From positions 806,001 to 870,000 of the forward strand of contig OZ243889.1 of the NCBI GenBank assembly GCA_965213525.1: a stretch of DNA of 64,000 nucleotides. The letters run 5' to 3'. This document shows, one piece after another, positions 15,496 to 22,958 of the stretch. The translations under genes and the position numbers were made by a program. How positions within the stretch are numbered: the stretch's first letter is position 1; the number at the start of each line of letters is the position of its first letter. This stretch comes from G965213525 sp965213525. GTDB taxonomy: Bacteria > Actinomycetota > Acidimicrobiia > Acidimicrobiales > Poriferisodalaceae. The notes below the pieces were generated by a model that was not told the origin of the DNA, ran no database searches, and worked only from the letters and a program-made list of their open reading frames with translations.

Positions 15496-17516
15496 GCGCC
15501 ACCGGCTACGACGCCTCGTCCCTGCAGGTCCTCGAGGGCCTCGACGCGGTCCGCAAGCGCCCCGGGATGTACATCGGGTCGACGTCGTCGACGGGTCTGC
15601 ACCACCTGCTGTGGGAGCTCATCGACAACGCCGTCGACGAGGCCGCCGCCGGGCACGCCGGCATGGTCGGGGTGGTCCTGCACGCCGACGGCTCGATCGA
15701 GGTGACCGACGACGGGCGCGGCATCCCCGTCGACGTCGAGGCGTCCACCGGGATGACCGGCGTCGAGCTCGTCTTCAGCCGCCTGCACGCCGGCGGCAAG
15801 TTCGGCGGGGGCGCCTACGCCGCATCCGGCGGGCTCCACGGCGTCGGCGCCGCCGTGGTCAACGCCTTGTCGACCAAGCTGGTCGTCGAGGTCGATCGGG
15901 AGCGTCGCACCCACCGCCTCGGGTTCTGTGACCGGGTCGCCGGGCGGTTCACGCCCACCGGCCGGTTCCGTGCCGGGGACGAGCTGGAGGTCGTCGGCCG
16001 GGTGCCCGCCGCCCGCACCGGCACCCGGGTGCGGTTCTGGCCCGATCACGACATCTTCGACGCCGACGCCCGCATCGAGCTGGCCCGGGTCCTCGACCGG
16101 TGCCGCACGATGTCGTACCTGGTGCCGGGGCTCGCCCTCACCGTCACCGACGATCGCCACGACGCCTGCGCCGAGCACACCTTTCGGGCCAAGGCCGGCC
16201 TGGCCGACTTCGTCGAGCACCTCACCCACGGCGAGGCCGTGGTCGCGCCCGTCGTCGTGCACGGCGAGGACACCTTCGTCGAGACCGTCCAGGTGCTCGA
16301 GGGCGGCCGCCAGGTGGCCCGCGAGGTGACGCGCACCTGTGTCGTCGATGTGGCGCTGCGCTGGGTGCAGGGGTGGGACACCACCGTGGTGTCCTTCGTC
16401 AACACCATCCCGACCCCGGGCGGCGGCACGCACGTCGCAGGGTTCGCCCGGGCGCTGACCACGGTGGTGAACGAGTCGCTCAAGACCTCAAAGGCGCTGA
16501 AGGCGAACGAGCCGTCGGCCACCGGCGACGACGTGCAGGAGGGGCTGGTCGCAGTCGTCAAGGTCACCGTCCCCGAGCCCCAGTTCGAGGGCCAGACCAA
16601 GGAGGTGCTCGGCACCGCCCCGGTGCAGTCCATCACCTACCAGGCGGTGGCCCAGGGGTTGCGCCAGTGGTTCGGCGGCGGCGGCCGCAAGGCCCACGTC
16701 AAGGCCGTGCTCGACAAGGTGGCCGGCGCGGTGCGCTCCCGCCAGGCGGCCAAGGCGGCGAGGGACACCCTGCGACGCAAGTCGGCGCTGGAGAGCGCAG
16801 CGATGCCGACGAAGCTGGCGGACTGCCGCAGCCGCGACGTCGATCGCACCGAGCTGCTGGTGGTGGAGGGCGACTCGGCCGCCGGTCCGGCCAAACGGGG
16901 CCGTGACAGCGAGTTCCAGGCGGTGCTGCCCATCCGGGGCAAGATCCTCAACGCTGCCAAGTCCAACGTCGCCCAGGTGCTCGACAACGCCGAGGCGGCC
17001 GCCATCTTCACCGCCCTCGGCGCCGGGGCGGGGCCCACGTTCGACCTCGACCAGATCCGCTACGGGCGGGTCGTCATGTTGATGGACGCCGACGTCGACG
17101 GCAGCCACATCCGTTGCCTGCTGCTCACACTGGCCTACCACTACATGCGGCCGCTGCTGGTGGCCGGGCGGGTGTTCGCGGCGGTGCCGCCGCTGTACTC
17201 GGTGCGCACCTCGGGTGGTGACGAGCGGTTCGCCTTCAGTGACGACGAGCGCGACGCCATCCTCGCCGAGCTGGCATCTGAAGGGCGCACGCGCAACAAG
17301 GTCAGCCGCTTCAAGGGCCTCGGCGAGATGGACGTCGACGATCTCGCGATCCACTGCCTCGACCCGGCGACCCGCACGCTGCGGAGAATCACCGTGCACG
17401 ACGCAGCGGTGGCCGCCGAGGTGTTCGACGTGCTGATGGGCGCTGCGGTCGAACCCCGCCGGGACTTCATCGTGGAGAACTCCGACCTCCTCGCCCCCGA
17501 CGCCCTCGACGTCTGA
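15492..17516 (+). CDS. Type IIA DNA topoisomerase subunit B (GyrB/ParE-like)
   Basis: 674 residues from GTG 15492, overlapping the A-subunit stop (GTGA). The GHKL ATPase motifs are RKRPGMYIGS, ELIDNAVDEA, TDDGRGIPVD and GGLHGVGAAVVNALS; the transducer has QTKEVLGT. The Toprim domain carries EGDSAAG (about 459-465) and the metal-binding DADVDGSHI (from about 533), with the PLYSV and KGLGEM motifs following. It supplies ATP-driven gating for the A subunit during strand passage. The length is normal for GyrB or ParE and there is no proteobacterial insert. Together with subunit A it forms a two-gene operon. Whether this is the sole gyrase or a second enzyme cannot be told from the window. Confidence 0.9.
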   Translation: MSATGYDASSLQVLEGLDAVRKRPGMYIGSTSSTGLHHLLWELIDNAVDEAAAGHAGMVGVVLHADGSIEVTDDGRGIPVDVEASTGMTGVELVFSRLHAGGKFGGGAYAASGGLHGVGAAVVNALSTKLVVEVDRERRTHRLGFCDRVAGRFTPTGRFRAGDELEVVGRVPAARTGTRVRFWPDHDIFDADARIELARVLDRCRTMSYLVPGLALTVTDDRHDACAEHTFRAKAGLADFVEHLTHGEAVVAPVVVHGEDTFVETVQVLEGGRQVAREVTRTCVVDVALRWVQGWDTTVVSFVNTIPTPGGGTHVAGFARALTTVVNESLKTSKALKANEPSATGDDVQEGLVAVVKVTVPEPQFEGQTKEVLGTAPVQSITYQAVAQGLRQWFGGGGRKAHVKAVLDKVAGAVRSRQAAKAARDTLRRKSALESAAMPTKLADCRSRDVDRTELLVVEGDSAAGPAKRGRDSEFQAVLPIRGKILNAAKSNVAQVLDNAEAAAIFTALGAGAGPTFDLDQIRYGRVVMLMDADVDGSHIRCLLLTLAYHYMRPLLVAGRVFAAVPPLYSVRTSGGDERFAFSDDERDAILAELASEGRTRNKVSRFKGLGEMDVDDLAIHCLDPATRTLRRITVHDAAVAAEVFDVLMGAAVEPRRDFIVENSDLLAPDALDV

Positions 17517-17846
17517 AGCGCGGACTACAACCGCAGAGCCCTAGCTTCGCACTGACGCCGCCGTATCGGTCGGCCGCGCTCCGCTTCTGCGCCCGTAGGT
17601 TCGAAGCGCGGCATAGTTTTGATGCCCTCGGGTCGGCCATCCAACGATAGAGTCACACGGCAACGTTCTTTCGGACAATTCATCTGTGCGAGCGCCACCG
17701 CACGACCACACCTCTCTGGAACTTTCCCACCTTCGAGATCTAGGCGCTCCCGTAGCACCTTTAGCGACCATAGTCGACAGCTAGTCGCCCAGGCTCGGCG
17801 TCCTGGCCCGCAGCGAGGGAGCGACTGGGTGAGCTAGCGTCACTGC
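17517..17846. other. Intergenic region, start of a lower-G+C patch
   Basis: About 330 bases with no convincing gene. Base composition falls abruptly after the topoisomerase stop and short AT-rich runs appear (for example around 17616-17690). Short minus-strand frames at 17525-17758 and 17541-17771 overlap each other and match no family I recognise. The only functional signal is the -10 box of the next gene at 17835. No tRNA, transposase remnant or attachment-site repeat was seen. Confidence 0.5.
17835..17840 (+). promoter_or_regulatory. -10 box TAGCGT of the orphan membrane-protein gene
   Basis: TAGCGT ends 6 bases before ATG 17847, matching the leaderless pattern of host genes in this window. 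Confidence 0.5.
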
Positions 17847-18533
17847 ATGGGCGAGCTGATCGACAAGTTGCTGCCCCCGATTCGCGAGGCTCGACGGCCG
17901 ATCATCACTGGCTCGCTCTGGATCCTGTTCGTCTGGATGTGGATTGCCGATGACATACCCGAGTTCCCGGACGGGGCGGAAGACCCTTGGTCGGACCGGC
18001 TGTACGAGGCGTTAGGCGCTATTGGACCGGTAGGCCGCATTGCCGTGTTCACTCTGATGGCAAGTCTAATCGGCAGTTTGGTGGGAGACGCTCTGCGGGC
18101 TGCATGGAACTTCGACAGAGCCGCTCCCGCCACTCTAAAGGACCGCCTCGAGATCGCAAGACTTGCCCGAAGCGATACCGCGCGTCTTTCGCACTCAGAT
18201 CGAGCCGACAACATCGCAGCGTCGGCGTCCGAAGTGCCGCACGCTATTCGCTTGTTGGGGCGACTCGACACCCGTAGCGAACGACTGCTGGCCGAGGCGA
18301 AAGCGGACGTCGATGCGGCCGCCGGTCGGCTTGAATCGCAGGCGCTTCTCAGGTACGAGTTGTCATTGCCCCTGCTAGCGCTCGCTACTACGCCTGAGTG
18401 CCCGTGGCTTGTTCGAGTATCGCTGGTAGTGGTCGCTCTACTGCTCGCATCCCACGGCCTAATCGTGCACACGTCGGGCCTAAGGCACTATGAAGACTAC
18501 TTCATCCAAAATGCTACAGAACCCCCGAAGTAG
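17847..18533 (+). CDS. Orphan membrane protein of unknown function
   Basis: 228 residues, not recognised. Likely membrane segments are at about 20-36 (SLWILFVWMWIA), 57-78 (VGRIAVFTLMASLIGSLVG) and a C-terminal pair at about 172-205 (LPLLALATTP, then a Val/Leu-rich SLVVVALLLA). Between them lies a charged helical region rich in Ala, Arg, Glu and Asp that could form a coiled coil. Codon use differs from the neighbours: a TTA Leu codon at 18012-18014, several CTA codons and AT-rich third positions. I count 35 G+C of 60 at 18001-18060 and 25 of 60 at 18481-18540. This suggests horizontal acquisition. Downstream is a decayed toxin-antitoxin locus. No known defence domain is visible. Confidence 0.6.
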   Translation: MGELIDKLLPPIREARRPIITGSLWILFVWMWIADDIPEFPDGAEDPWSDRLYEALGAIGPVGRIAVFTLMASLIGSLVGDALRAAWNFDRAAPATLKDRLEIARLARSDTARLSHSDRADNIAASASEVPHAIRLLGRLDTRSERLLAEAKADVDAAAGRLESQALLRYELSLPLLALATTPECPWLVRVSLVVVALLLASHGLIVHTSGLRHYEDYFIQNATEPPK

Positions 18534-18599
18534 AGTAAGACGATTCGGATTCGACGTATGGAGCGGTCGAGACAGGGCGACTACAGCGATCGGCTGGGG

Positions 18600-18744
18600 A
18601 CGGGGACAATCGTCCGTGGCTTGCGACGGCGGTTGAGAATGGCGACGAGGGGTAGTTGCGAACGGTGGTGTGCCCGTGGGACCAGCACGTTGTAAAACCC
18701 ACGGCACCGGCCATGGCTTGGCCGAGGTCTGCAGCCGCTCGGCG
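18600..18744 (-). pseudogene. Remnant of a HEPN (DUF86/HepT-like) toxin
   Basis: Directly after the stop of the MNT gene, in the same frame, the minus strand reads ADLGQAMAGAVGF. The next frame then reads YNVLV, and returning to the first frame gives HGHTTVRNY. Joined, this resembles the HEPN C-terminal motif MAG-GF-(R)NVLVH-x-Y, with two compensating frame shifts and Tyr in place of the catalytic Arg. The N-terminal 80-90 residues expected of a HEPN toxin are absent. The position after an MNT partner is where a HepT toxin normally lies. Inference from a short motif only. Confidence 0.4.
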
Positions 18745-19143
18745 TCAACCATGGGCGTCGGCGAAGTCCCGTCGGAACCGGGCTCGACGGGGCGCCTCGT
18801 CGAGGTACCGCTTGCGGGTGTCGGCCAGCCACCGCACCCTGGCCGGCGGGTCCCGGTCGATGAGGATCTTGCCGGTGATCGAGATGCGTCCGGTGAGCCC
18901 GTCGGGGGCGTGGCGCAGATCGACGAGGTCGACGCCGTCGGGGAGCGACCCCTGCAGCTCCCACAGGTCGATCGGCTTGTGGGACCAGACGGCCACGTCG
19001 ACGTCGGAGTGCTCGGTGGCCTGCCCGGTGGCCCGGGTGCCGAACAACAGGGCGAAGGTGACCTCCGAGGCCTCAAGGCCCTCGACGACGGCGGCGACGA
19101 CCGGATCATCGTCGGCGACGTCAGCGGATCCGGGCGCCGGCAT
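18745..19143 (-). CDS. MNT-type nucleotidyltransferase (MntA antitoxin-like)
   Basis: 132 residues. The minimal nucleotidyltransferase motif is present: LLFGTRATGQATEHSDVDVAV (about 32-52) gives GT(R)x9DxD with Asp47 and Asp49 as metal ligands. A downstream segment, GRISITGKILIDRDPPARV, may hold the third carboxylate. MNT proteins pair with HEPN RNases and neutralise them by AMPylating a Tyr near the HEPN active site. Here the partner seems reduced to a fragment just downstream (18600-18744). A TACACT box ends 6 bases before the ATG, so the gene is probably still transcribed. G+C is back to the chromosomal level. It could have been kept as a solitary nucleotidyltransferase. Confidence 0.75.
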   Translation of the reverse strand: MPAPGSADVADDDPVVAAVVEGLEASEVTFALLFGTRATGQATEHSDVDVAVWSHKPIDLWELQGSLPDGVDLVDLRHAPDGLTGRISITGKILIDRDPPARVRWLADTRKRYLDEAPRRARFRRDFADAHG

Positions 19144-19149
19144 CCGGCG

Positions 19150-19155
19150 AGTGTA
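19150..19155 (-). promoter_or_regulatory. -10 box TACACT of the MNT gene (leaderless)
   Basis: On the minus strand TACACT ends 6 bases before ATG 19143. Confidence 0.55.
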
Positions 19156-19215
19156 GGAAGCGAACGACCGGGCCTGCGCGTCGAGCGCGGCTCGTGCGCC
19201 ACGGGAACGCCAGCC

Positions 19216-20430
19216 CTACCCCGACCGGCCGACGAGGAAGCCGGGCCCACGCTTGGGGGGATGGGCGGCGATGACCTCCTCGATCGGCTCGCACCCCCAG
19301 CCCGGGGCGTCGCTCACGACCAGCTCACCGTGCTCGATCGTCGGCGTGACGGTGAACAGCTCGTCGTCGAGGGGGATGCGGTCGATGTCGGTCTCCATGA
19401 TCCGCAGGTGCGGCACCGCCGCGCTGAACTGGGCGACCATCATCGTGGACAGGTGCCCGTAGAAGTTGTGGGGCGCCACCTGGATCTCGTGGGCCTGTGC
19501 CATTCCGGCGATCTTCATCGACTGCCAGGTGCCGTTCCACACGGTGTCGACGATGGCGACGTCGACGGCCTGGGCCTCGAACCAGGGCACGAAGCTGGCC
19601 AGACCGATCTTGGTCTCCAGCGACGCCACCTGGGTGTGGGCCCGATCCCGGATGAGGCGCAGCGCGTCGGGCGAGTCGTTGTCGTACTCGAGCCAGAACA
19701 GGTCGAGGTCGGCCAGGTGGCGGATCAGGTCCAGCACGCCGGCGGTGGTGAGGTTGAAGTTGAGGTCCAACAGGAGGCCCACGTCGTCGCCCGCGCCCTC
19801 ACGGAACGCCGACAGGACGGCGTGGACGCCGGCGAGCACCTCCCGGTCGGCGTTCAGCGCCGGCCGGTTCGGGATGCCGAAGCCCGGCGCCCACGGCAGC
19901 AGCGTGCCGTCGAGGTCGACGAACAGGTTGGTCTTCAGCGCGCCGAACCCACGATCGCGGACCTCCTCGCCCAGGGCGCGCACCCCGGCGAGGTCGGTGA
20001 TGCGGTTGCCGACGTGCTGGCCGTAGGCGATGCGCCACGTTCCGCAGTGCGACCAGTAGACGGGGACCCGATCACGGACCCTGCCGCCGAGCAGGGTCGA
20101 GACCGGGACGTCGAGGGCCTTGGCCTTGGCGTCGAGGAGCGCGTTCTCGATGGCGCCGATGCCCTGGCCGACCACCGAGCCCGCCGCTGGCCGGGTCGCG
20201 TAGCGCAGGTCGGTGTGGATCGCCTCGTGGTCGAACACCGATCGATCGACGAGCCGGGCAGCCAGCGCCTCGATCACGGTGCTCACCCCGGGGGAGCCGA
20301 ACCCCTCGTCGAACTCGCTCCACCCGACGATGCCGTCGTCGGTGGTGATCTTGCAGAAGTGGTAGTTCCGCCATCCCGCCTCGCAGTGCAAGGTGTCGAC
20401 GGCGGCGATGCCGAGCGCGCTCTTCCCCAT
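19216..20430 (-). CDS. Enolase-superfamily enzyme (mandelate racemase/muconate lactonizing type)
   Basis: 404 residues from ATG 20430. The N-terminal capping domain is followed by a TIM barrel with the expected catalytic and metal positions: Lys166 in ALKTN, Asp222 in LDLNFN, Glu248 in WLEYD, Glu272 in LETKIG and His321 in APHNFYG. The three carboxylates bind Mg2+ and the His acts as general base, as in mandelate-racemase or galactonate-dehydratase-like members. Such enzymes abstract the alpha proton of a carboxylate substrate, often a sugar acid. No sugar transporter or kinase is adjacent, so the substrate is open. A pure G+C tract (20451-20509) separates it from the divergent acyl-CoA synthetase gene. 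Confidence 0.85.
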   Translation of the reverse strand: MGKSALGIAAVDTLHCEAGWRNYHFCKITTDDGIVGWSEFDEGFGSPGVSTVIEALAARLVDRSVFDHEAIHTDLRYATRPAAGSVVGQGIGAIENALLDAKAKALDVPVSTLLGGRVRDRVPVYWSHCGTWRIAYGQHVGNRITDLAGVRALGEEVRDRGFGALKTNLFVDLDGTLLPWAPGFGIPNRPALNADREVLAGVHAVLSAFREGAGDDVGLLLDLNFNLTTAGVLDLIRHLADLDLFWLEYDNDSPDALRLIRDRAHTQVASLETKIGLASFVPWFEAQAVDVAIVDTVWNGTWQSMKIAGMAQAHEIQVAPHNFYGHLSTMMVAQFSAAVPHLRIMETDIDRIPLDDELFTVTPTIEHGELVVSDAPGWGCEPIEEVIAAHPPKRGPGFLVGRSG

Positions 20431-20450
20431 CTCCCACTGTCGCGCAGGTG

Positions 20451-20509
20451 CCCGGGCGCCCGCCGGCCGCCGCCCGCCGCCGCCCGCCGCCCGCCGCCGC
20501 CCGGGCCGG
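20451..20509. repeat. 59-base pure G+C tract of GCCGCC/GCCC units
   Basis: Fifty-nine consecutive bases contain only G or C, built mainly from CCGCC and CCCGCCG units with a strong C strand bias. It lies in the intergenic space between two divergent genes, just upstream of a TAGGGT box at 20514-20519. It could form slipped or structured DNA. No protein reading is proposed. Confidence 0.85.
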
Positions 20510-20513
20510 TGGG

Positions 20514-20519
20514 TAGGGT
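20514..20519 (+). promoter_or_regulatory. Possible -10 box TAGGGT of the acyl-CoA synthetase gene
   Basis: TAGGGT ends 33 bases before ATG 20553, so this transcript would have a short leader carrying the GGGGGGAG ribosome site at about 20540-20547. It lies directly beside the G+C tract. Confidence 0.45.
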
Positions 20520-20552
20520 GGCCGCCCCGTCACAGCCTCGGGGGGGAGCGGC

Positions 20553-22091
20553 ATGCAGGTCCCGTTGACCGTCAACGACTTCATCCGACGGGCCGAGCTG
20601 GTGTACCCGGACCGCATCGGCGTCGTCGACGAGCCCGACCCGCCTGGCGGTGGCCTCGGGTCACTCACGTGGCGGCGGGTCGCCGAGCTGGCCCGGGCCC
20701 AGGCCGCCGCCCTGGAGCGCAGGGGCATCGGCGAGGGCGAGCGGGTCGCCATCGTCAGCCAGAACGCGGCCCGGATGATGACGTCGTTCTTCGGGGTCTG
20801 TGGCTACGGGCGGGTCCTGGTGCCGGTCAACTTCCGTCTCAGCGCGGCCGAGATCGGCTACATCCTCCACCACTGCGGCGCCTCGATGGTGCTGTACGAC
20901 CCGGAGCTGGCCGACGTCGTCGCCGACGCCGACGTCGCCCACCGCCTCGAGCTCGGCACCGCCACCGACGACGAGCTGTACGCCACCGGCGTCGAACCCA
21001 CGCCGTGGTCGGCCCCCGACGAGGCCGCCACCGCCACCATCAACTACACGAGCGGCACGACCGCCCGCCCCAAGGGCGTGCAGCTCACCCACCGCAACCT
21101 CTGGCTGAACGCCACGGTGTTCGGGTTGCAGGCCACCATCAGCGACCGCGACGTCTACCTGCACACCCTGCCGATGTTCCACTGCAACGGTTGGGGCATG
21201 CCCTTCGGACTCGCCGGGGTCGGGGCCACCCAGGTGGTCCTGCGCAAGATCGACGGCGCCGACATCCTGCGCCGCGTCGACGCCCACGGCGTCACCCTGG
21301 CCTGTGGCGCCCCGGCGGTGCTGAAGGCCGTCATCGACGCCGCCGGCGAGCTGGACGGGCCGGTGCCCGGGGCGGGCCGGACCCGGTTCGTTGTCGCCGG
21401 CGCACCTCCGCCCACCTCGATCATTGAGCAGGTCGAGACGGTGCTAGGCTGGGAGCTCATCCAGATCTACGGCCTCACCGAGACCACGCCGCTGCTGACG
21501 ATGAGCCGCGCCCGCGCTGAGTGGGACGAGCTGGCGCCCGCCGAGCGCGCCGAGCGGCTCGGCCGGGCCGGCGCCCCGGCGCTCGGCATCCAGGTCGCCA
21601 TCGCCGACTCCGGCGAGGTGCTCGCCCGGGGCAACCACGTGATGGAGGGCTACTGGGACAACCCGGAGGCGTCGGCAGCGGCCCTGGCCGACGGGTGGTT
21701 CCACACCGGCGACGGCGGCGACCTCGACGACGACGGGTACCTGGCCATCAGCGACCGCAAGAAGGACGTCATCATCTCCGGTGGTGAGAACGTGTCGTCC
21801 ATCGAGGTCGAGGACGCACTGTTCTCCCACCCCGCTGTCGCCGAGGCTGCGGTGATCGGCGTGCCCGACGAGAGGTGGGGCGAGACCGTGAAGGCGCTGG
21901 TCGTGCTGGCGCCGGGAGCGACGGCCGACGAGGGGGAGCTCATCGCCCACTGCCGTGATCGCCTCGCCCACTACAAGTGCCCCACCTCGGTGGAGCTGCG
22001 CGACGAGCTGGCCCGCACCGCCACCGGCAAGCTGCAGAAGTTCAAGCTGCGCGAGACCTACTGGGCCGGGCGACAGCGCCTGGTCAACTAG
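20553..22091 (+). CDS. Acyl-CoA synthetase (AMP-forming, fatty-acid-CoA ligase type)
   Basis: 512 residues from ATG 20553, with a G-rich ribosome site just upstream. All adenylate-forming motifs are present: the P-loop-like YTSGTTARPKGVQLTHRN (about 168-185), QIYGLTETTPL, the hinge region GDGGDLDDDGYLAISDRKKD and the C-terminal catalytic Lys in TATGKLQKFKLRE. It activates a carboxylic acid with ATP and transfers it to CoA. The length and GENVSSIEVEDAL segment fit medium/long-chain or aryl acyl-CoA ligases of actinobacteria. The methyltransferase gene follows on the same strand. Chain-length specificity cannot be read from the sequence. Confidence 0.9.
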   Translation: MQVPLTVNDFIRRAELVYPDRIGVVDEPDPPGGGLGSLTWRRVAELARAQAAALERRGIGEGERVAIVSQNAARMMTSFFGVCGYGRVLVPVNFRLSAAEIGYILHHCGASMVLYDPELADVVADADVAHRLELGTATDDELYATGVEPTPWSAPDEAATATINYTSGTTARPKGVQLTHRNLWLNATVFGLQATISDRDVYLHTLPMFHCNGWGMPFGLAGVGATQVVLRKIDGADILRRVDAHGVTLACGAPAVLKAVIDAAGELDGPVPGAGRTRFVVAGAPPPTSIIEQVETVLGWELIQIYGLTETTPLLTMSRARAEWDELAPAERAERLGRAGAPALGIQVAIADSGEVLARGNHVMEGYWDNPEASAAALADGWFHTGDGGDLDDDGYLAISDRKKDVIISGGENVSSIEVEDALFSHPAVAEAAVIGVPDERWGETVKALVVLAPGATADEGELIAHCRDRLAHYKCPTSVELRDELARTATGKLQKFKLRETYWAGRQRLVN

Positions 22092-22093
22092 CG

Positions 22094-22203
22094 GTGGGGC
22101 GCCTCGGCGTGAGCACGGTCGGCTGGCCGGCGCGCCAATTCGCCGCCGTGGGGCGCCTCCCGTGAGCACCGTCGTCGGCTGGCGGGCACGCTGGTTCGCC
22201 GCG
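22094..22203. repeat. Imperfect ~54-bp tandem duplication at the start of the methyltransferase gene
   Basis: 22094-22147 and 22148-22203 are similar blocks. Both begin GTGGGGCGCCTC, contain a GTGAGCAC start-like segment and run into a GGCTGG...TTCGCCGC segment. The downstream copy carries the real start (GTG 22162). The upstream copy contains a ghost start at GTG 22109 that reads VSTVGWPARQFAAVG and stops. It is a duplicated gene start. Confidence 0.8.
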
Positions 22204-22791
22204 TTGTGGCGCCGGGTGGCGTCGGTCGCCGAGACCGAGACGCGCGCCATGCGTGACGACGTGCTCGTCGACCTCCCGCCGCGCCTGGTCGAGCTGGGCC
22301 CGGGCGTCGGGTCGAACTTCGCCCGCTACGCCCCGGGCACCACCGTCATCGCCGTCGAACCCAACCACCACCTCCACGACGGCCTCACCGACGCCGCCCG
22401 ACGTCACGGCATCGAGCTCGACCTGCGAGGCGTCGAGCTGGCCGACACCGGCCTACCCGACGCCTCGGTGGAGGTGGTGGTCTGCACCCTCGTGCTGTGC
22501 TCGGTCGGTGACCCGGCCCCGGTGCTGGCCGACATCCGCCGCATCCTCGCGCCCGGCGGTCGCCTGCTGTTCGTCGAGCACGTCGCTGCGGTGGACGCCC
22601 CGGCCCTCGCCGCTGTGCAGCGCGCCGTCCGTGGGCCGTGGCGCGCCATCGGCGGCGGGTGCGACACCACCGCTCGTACCGGTGAGGCCCTCTGCGCCGC
22701 CGGCTTCACCGACGTCGACCTGCACCGGGGCCACGTCGGCCCATCGTGCTCACCGACCGGCCCCCACGTGTGGGGCACCGCCCGCAAGTAG
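22162..22791 (+). CDS. Class I SAM-dependent methyltransferase (UbiE/METTL7-like)
   Basis: 209 residues from GTG 22162, within the second copy of a duplicated start region. SAM-binding motif I is LVELGPGVGSNFARYAPG (about 43-60), motif II is TVIAVEPNHHLH, and the later VEVVVCTLVLCSVGDPAPVL plus LAPGGRLLFVEHV complete a Methyltransf_11-type core. The EH in LLFVEHV and the C-terminal CDTTARTGEAL and HVWGTARK resemble METTL7-like or phospholipid/thiol methyltransferases. The stop (TAG 22789-22791) lies inside the first unit of a 37-bp tandem repeat. Substrate unknown; it may be cotranscribed with the acyl-CoA synthetase. Confidence 0.8.
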   Translation: MSTVVGWRARWFAALWRRVASVAETETRAMRDDVLVDLPPRLVELGPGVGSNFARYAPGTTVIAVEPNHHLHDGLTDAARRHGIELDLRGVELADTGLPDASVEVVVCTLVLCSVGDPAPVLADIRRILAPGGRLLFVEHVAAVDAPALAAVQRAVRGPWRAIGGGCDTTARTGEALCAAGFTDVDLHRGHVGPSCSPTGPHVWGTARK

Positions 22792-22899
22792 CCCGGTGAC
22801 CCCGCGCTGTGGAACGCAGGTGCGGTAGCCCGGTGACCCCGCGCTGTGGAACGCAGGTGCGGTAGCCCGGTGACCCCGAGGCGTGGAACGCAGGGTGCG
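22788..22899. repeat. Three tandem copies of a 37-bp unit at the methyltransferase stop
   Basis: Units start at 22788, 22825 and 22862. The first two are identical; the third differs near its end (CGAGGCGTGG for CGCGCTGTGG). The unit begins GTAGCCCGGTGACC and ends GAACGCAGGTGCG, and the first contains the stop codon of the methyltransferase gene. A separate 16-base-period repeat of CCGCCACGATCTG follows at 22912-22940. There are no spacers, so this is not CRISPR. Confidence 0.9.
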
Positions 22900-22958
22900 G
22901 CCGGCACGGGCCCGCCACGATCTGAGCCGCCACGATCTGGGCCCCCTGCCGGGTCCGC

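Noticed and set aside
17525..17771. Short minus-strand genes in the low-G+C gap after the topoisomerase operon
   Set aside because: Two overlapping frames, no ribosome site, no -10 box and no recognised sequence; described as intergenic instead.
17517..19143. Integrated genomic island with attachment sites
   Set aside because: No direct repeats at the borders, no integrase and no tRNA were found; only composition and context hint at transfer.
18670..20568. Long plus-strand frame across the MNT and enolase-superfamily genes
   Set aside because: Opposes two genes with catalytic motifs and has Gly/Asp/Val-rich shadow composition.
22788..22899. 37-bp repeats as a small CRISPR array
   Set aside because: Unit length is suggestive but copies abut with no spacers and no cas genes are present.
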